DNA from: Lucifuga dentata
Taxonomy: Eukaryota; Chordata; Actinopteri; Ophidiiformes; Bythitidae
Direction of reading: 5' to 3'
Assembly: GCA_014773175.1 (NCBI GenBank)
Contig: VXCM01000980.1
Span: 124,001 to 188,000 of the forward strand
Length of the DNA stretch: 64,000 nucleotides
Part shown: piece after piece, positions 60,433-64,000 of the stretch
How the letters are laid out: every line of letters starts with the position of its first letter
How positions within the stretch are numbered: the stretch's first letter is position 1
Notes under the pieces: model-generated
Told to the model about the DNA's origin: nothing
Database searches by the model: none
What the model saw: only the letters and a program-made list of their open reading frames with translations
Program-made: the position numbers and the translations under genes

Positions 60433-60886
60433 GTGAGATTGTCATCTGTCAGGACACTGATGTCCACTACAGCCTTAACGGAGACACCGTGATTCACTGT
60501 CCCTGAATAGATCCTGTGACATGAACCACTACCCTGAAACACAAGATTCCATGTTATTCTTATGTTGTATTTTTGGAAAGTTTAGTCAAGTGTTTTTTGG
60601 ATGTGAACTATACATTTATCATAACACCACACCTAAAAGAGCTAATGATGCAAGGCAGGTTTTTGTTTTGTTTTTATTTTTTGTTTTTGTTTTTTATTTA
60701 AAACATTAAAGCTTCTTAGCAATAATGTTGAATTTAAATATGGAAAATAATCCCCCCAGTTTTGTTACCATTGTGGCCACTTTGGGAAGTTTGTTAATTA
60801 CAGCAGAGATTAGAAATTTGCTTCTGGGGGGAACTATCACCAAATGATTATTGCGATGTTACTGGCCACTTTTGGCCATCTTGACT

Positions 60887-60923
<37 letters not shown>

Positions 60924-63112
60924 GTCACTATGAGTATGGCTGGACAGACAGTCTGACTGCATGAACAAGTTTAATTTGAGCTGTTAGGCAGCTGAGAATG
61001 TAACCTAATGATTATTGGCCATGCGGTTCCTGGCCTGGTTTTGATTGCCTTGTGATGACATAGCTATAAGGATGTGACGTCATCATTTAATGGGTCACCT
61101 GCCTCTGCCACATGGCCTTGGTATGTTTGCTTTTTAGATATTGTGGCAAGAAACCATGAGTTTGAAGCCTTACATAAAGAATTGGGGACGGTTATTGTGT
61201 GGTAATGGGATTTGCAGCAAAATTTTTAACTTTTACAATCAAAACTAATCTAAGCTCAGTTGTCCAGTGAGTCCAGGCTATTATTGACTCTGCTCTACAT
61301 TATATATTTTGATGGATTTAATGCTAAACACTAAGACAGGAGAATCTGTGGTGTTTGGCCACAACTTATGCTACATTTACATGGCAAGTACAAATGACCG
61401 AAATCCAACTTTTTTGCTCATGTGGAACATATTGGATATATACTCTAAACATGTAAAACATTAAAAGACCATACCACCATTTTGTATGTTTGAGTCTTAA
61501 TATATTGGTTTTTCGTACATACTGACAATCATTTCACAATCATTTCACTGTTCACTACTGGAACAGTGAATTAAAAATGTTTTTCCTACCTTCCAGACCT
61601 CCATTGGTTTCAGTTCATTCTGCTATTAAAATCAACTTGTTGATACTTGAAACGTTCTTGGGATAGGTAATCCATCATCACCAACAAGACGTGTATTCAG
61701 GTTTTTTTTTTTTTCGAAGTTTCATAATTTTAGCATTTAAGCGCAATAAAAAGTGGATAATAATAAAAAGGAGACAAGACCTGCATTTATCTAAAACTTT
61801 AAAGGACCGTGACTTCATAAGGCTGTATAACTATTAGCAGGCAAAACACTGATTTTTAAGATGGGTGTATCGCTTGAATATTTGATTTTGAAAGATTAAG
61901 AGGTTTTGCAAAATATCAGGAAAGCTGAAATATAGTTTTATCCTTTGGGAAATGATTGTCAGTAACATAACATGTATGAAAATTTAATACGTTAGCCTCA
62001 AACATGCAAAATGTGTGGTATGGTCCTTTATGAAGATTTGGTGTGTTGAACAATATTTATATGTGGACATAAACCAGGTATGTATCGGATATCTGCCGAT
62101 GCGACATCTCAACAAACATATTATTTCCTTGTCATTCTGACTTGATGCCAGAAAACACATTTGAATGACATAGCAGCAATCATTGCCACACACACACCCA
62201 CACTGTAACAAAGGCCTTCTCTGCCTTAAAATACATTGCAAACCTTTCAAGGTGCTTTGGAAAGCAATAGCTTGCATACTTATTTCTGACTCATTTGTAT
62301 CCGTTGCAGATTTGCTTACCTACATCTCGGAAGTAAATCCTTGCACATGCTTTGCTGTTTAAGCGTAAAGTGTTAAATACAGATACAGGACATGGGCCAC
62401 TTTAAAAGAAGATTTAAAGATATTTTTCAAAACAATGGCCAATCTGAATTGAGCACCAAGACCTGTAGTGTAAATGTAGCATCAAAAGAGGGCGCTGTTA
62501 CTATAGTGACACAAAATTCACATTAATGTATTCAAATAATGTGCTCAAATGCAAAAAAACCTCAGTGCAACCTTCTAATGGGCACTTCGTGCAGACACAG
62601 TACATTGGTTTTCATTGAGCATGCCAGCTGCCAGCCTTTCGCTTACAGCTGTTCTCTCTAGAGTCTTTAGACGTTTGCTGCACTTGCAGATTACATTTAC
62701 TTCTGAAGACTGAGGTAAACATATGTTCAGCTGTATCAAACCAGAGAAAGGTCCACTGGTGTTACGCTCAGCAGAGCTGGCAAAGTGCCTCAAAAATTCA
62801 AAAGAGAAAGCTTCGGTATCCCTTAATCAGCATGATATCCTTGGCAACAGATCCATGTCAGCCCAAATCCTGGTTTGGTTTAGTGAATCATGTCCTTGTC
62901 ACTTGTTTGTTTGTTCTGAAATTACAATAGGGAATTGATGTTTTCACATATGCACACAATTACACATCCTTTTTAATGCTCGCATGGTTGCATTTGTTGG
63001 TGTAGCTCACAGCAGCAGTGCATGATGGAGACATGACAGCAGAGGAGATTGCTTCTGTTAGGCTTCTCTATACCTGTAATTTAGCCAGCATGTCCCCTGA
63101 CTGTCTTCCCAG
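60433..63112. other. cntn5 intron between Ig6 and FN1
   Basis: This 2680-bp phase-1 intron contains a long poly-T run at 60889-60920 and the fourth Harbinger-like MITE (61464-62027). No other feature was recognised. Confidence 0.75.
61464..62027 (+). mobile_element. Harbinger-like MITE, fourth copy
   Basis: Left end AAAGACCATACCACCATTTT and right end GTGTGGTATGGTCCT are inverted repeats; TTA flanks both sides (61461-61463 and 62028-62030). The interior matches the nested copy at 12726-13586 closely, including GAAACGTTCTTGGGATAGGT. It is 564 bp and non-coding. Confidence 0.8.
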
Positions 63113-63271
63113 GTCCCCCTGGACCCCCTGGAGTGGTGATAGTGGAGGAGATCACAGATACCACAGCCACTCTGTCCTGGACTAGTGGGCTGGACAACCA
63201 CAGCCCTATCAACACGTATAACTTACAGGCCCGCAGCCCATTTTCATTAGGCTGGCAAACTGTCAAAACAG
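63113..63271 (+). CDS. cntn5: Contactin-5 exon: first part of FNIII domain 1
   Basis: The 159-nt exon follows CTGACTGTCTTCCCAG. It encodes [16 protein letters not shown], the Gly/Pro-rich elbow between Ig6 and FN1, then [20 protein letters not shown] with the conserved FNIII Trp, and [16 protein letters not shown]. The last motif is a strong contactin signature. Donor G|GTAATC, phase 1, so the coding sequence continues beyond the window edge at 64000. Confidence 0.97.
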
Positions 63272-64000
63272 GTAATCAATAAAGAGCAAAGTGCTGCCTC
63301 GAGAACAAAAGCCTCAATCCTGCCTAAAGCACAGAGATAGTAAACCAGCCTACGATACTTTTACACGATGCTCTAACGTTAAAAAATTTTCTTGAAAATA
63401 ATCATACCTTTTGCTCTGCGACATTTATATCCTCAGATTACTGTTTGAAAGGTTGAAATACTGCCCTCTTTTCAGCTGTCATTTTATATTGAAACTCAGC
63501 TTTTGCATAGGAAAAAAGTACTTTCAATGATGAAAATTTTATTCTTTGTCATGTCAGTGATGAGTGGGAATTAACCTCTTTGGCTAAATAGTAAAGCTAA
63601 ATCAAATGTTCATTCAATATAAATGCACTTTAGACTTTTTCACTGTTAAAAAATGAATCAGCCATTTTTTCCCTTTAACTTGGTGGCAGAAAACATCAAT
63701 TATTATTATTTAGTGTAAAAGGATGAGGGCTTGCACTCTATGTAATCCATCTTAATATGCTATGTGGTAATCATAGCAGACTATAATGTGAGATAATGGC
63801 TCATGCTGAGAGATATAAATCACACTTTGTATACATTCCCCTCACTTCATGACTGTTCAACAACATTTAATTTGATAAGGAACAATTAGGCTTCAGTGAT
63901 GTATAGTCAGTGTTGAAGTTGTTAGTTTAAAGGGCCGTTTAGCTCCCACTCCTTACAAACATAGTTATCAGCTCATGTTTGAAGAGCTGCTTGTTTGACA
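63272..64000. other. Start of the intron after the FN1 exon
   Basis: This 729-bp stretch is AT-rich intron. No exon, repeat boundary or other element was recognised. Confidence 0.75.

Larger units (their letters stand above)
9002..63271 (+). other. cntn5: Partial contactin-5 gene (14 internal coding exons)
   Basis: This is the extent of the recognised cntn5 exons. Contactin-5 (NB-2) is a GPI-anchored neuronal cell-surface protein with six Ig and four FNIII domains; the family mediates adhesion, and contactins 3-6 bind the receptor phosphatase PTPRG through Ig2-Ig3. Fourteen exons join in frame with intron phases 1,2,1,1,1,2,1,0,1,2,1,0,1 and a final phase-1 donor. Each of the six Ig domains keeps both core cysteines and the core tryptophan. 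The choice of contactin-5 over contactins 3, 4 and 6 rests on remembered family sequence: YGPVF-like N-terminus, [18 protein letters not shown] in Ig2, [15 protein letters not shown] in Ig3, and [15 protein letters not shown] before FN1. Missing here are the signal-peptide exon, the end of FN1, FN2-FN4 and the GPI signal. Confidence 0.93.

Overview
The window is intron-rich vertebrate DNA, most likely from a teleost fish. It is AT-rich, carries many short DNA-transposon remnants, and has compact introns compared with the very large mammalian contactin genes. All convincing protein-coding sequence belongs to one gene read on the + strand: contactin-5 (cntn5), a GPI-anchored neuronal adhesion molecule of the immunoglobulin superfamily. 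I identified it by comparing translated exons with my memory of vertebrate contactin-5; no search was run.

Fourteen coding exons can be placed between 9002 and 63271. Together they hold 2088 nt, about 696 codons. They encode the Ser-rich N-terminal linker, all six Ig domains (two exons each) and the first part of fibronectin type III domain 1. Reading frame is kept across every junction. Introns between domains are all phase 1, as usual for shuffled Ig modules. The signal-peptide exon should lie upstream but was not found. The rest of FN1, FN2-FN4 and the GPI-anchor signal lie downstream of the window.

Layout: 1-9001 is upstream intron with dispersed repeats. The N-terminal exon is at 9002. 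Ig1 is at 14140-14555, Ig2 at 22535-28290, Ig3 at 36259-43793, Ig4 at 47274-47713, Ig5 at 51309-55523, Ig6 at 55912-60432, and FN1 starts at 63113. The introns hold the rest: four copies of a Harbinger-like MITE with TTA target duplications (one nested inside another), several hAT-type elements with 8-bp target duplications, a hAT remnant carrying a nested DDE transposon, a LINE 3' fragment, large trinucleotide and tetranucleotide tracts, and several long perfect hairpins.

The sequence also carries a technical signature. Single N characters are flanked either by homopolymer or by near-identical direct repeats of 61-70 bp. These look like unmerged contig overlaps and are probably false duplications. 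I found no operon-like, CRISPR or other unusual gene system. The most interesting points are the fast-evolving N-terminal exon, a tandem NAGNAG acceptor in Ig6, the nested transposons and the paired hairpins.
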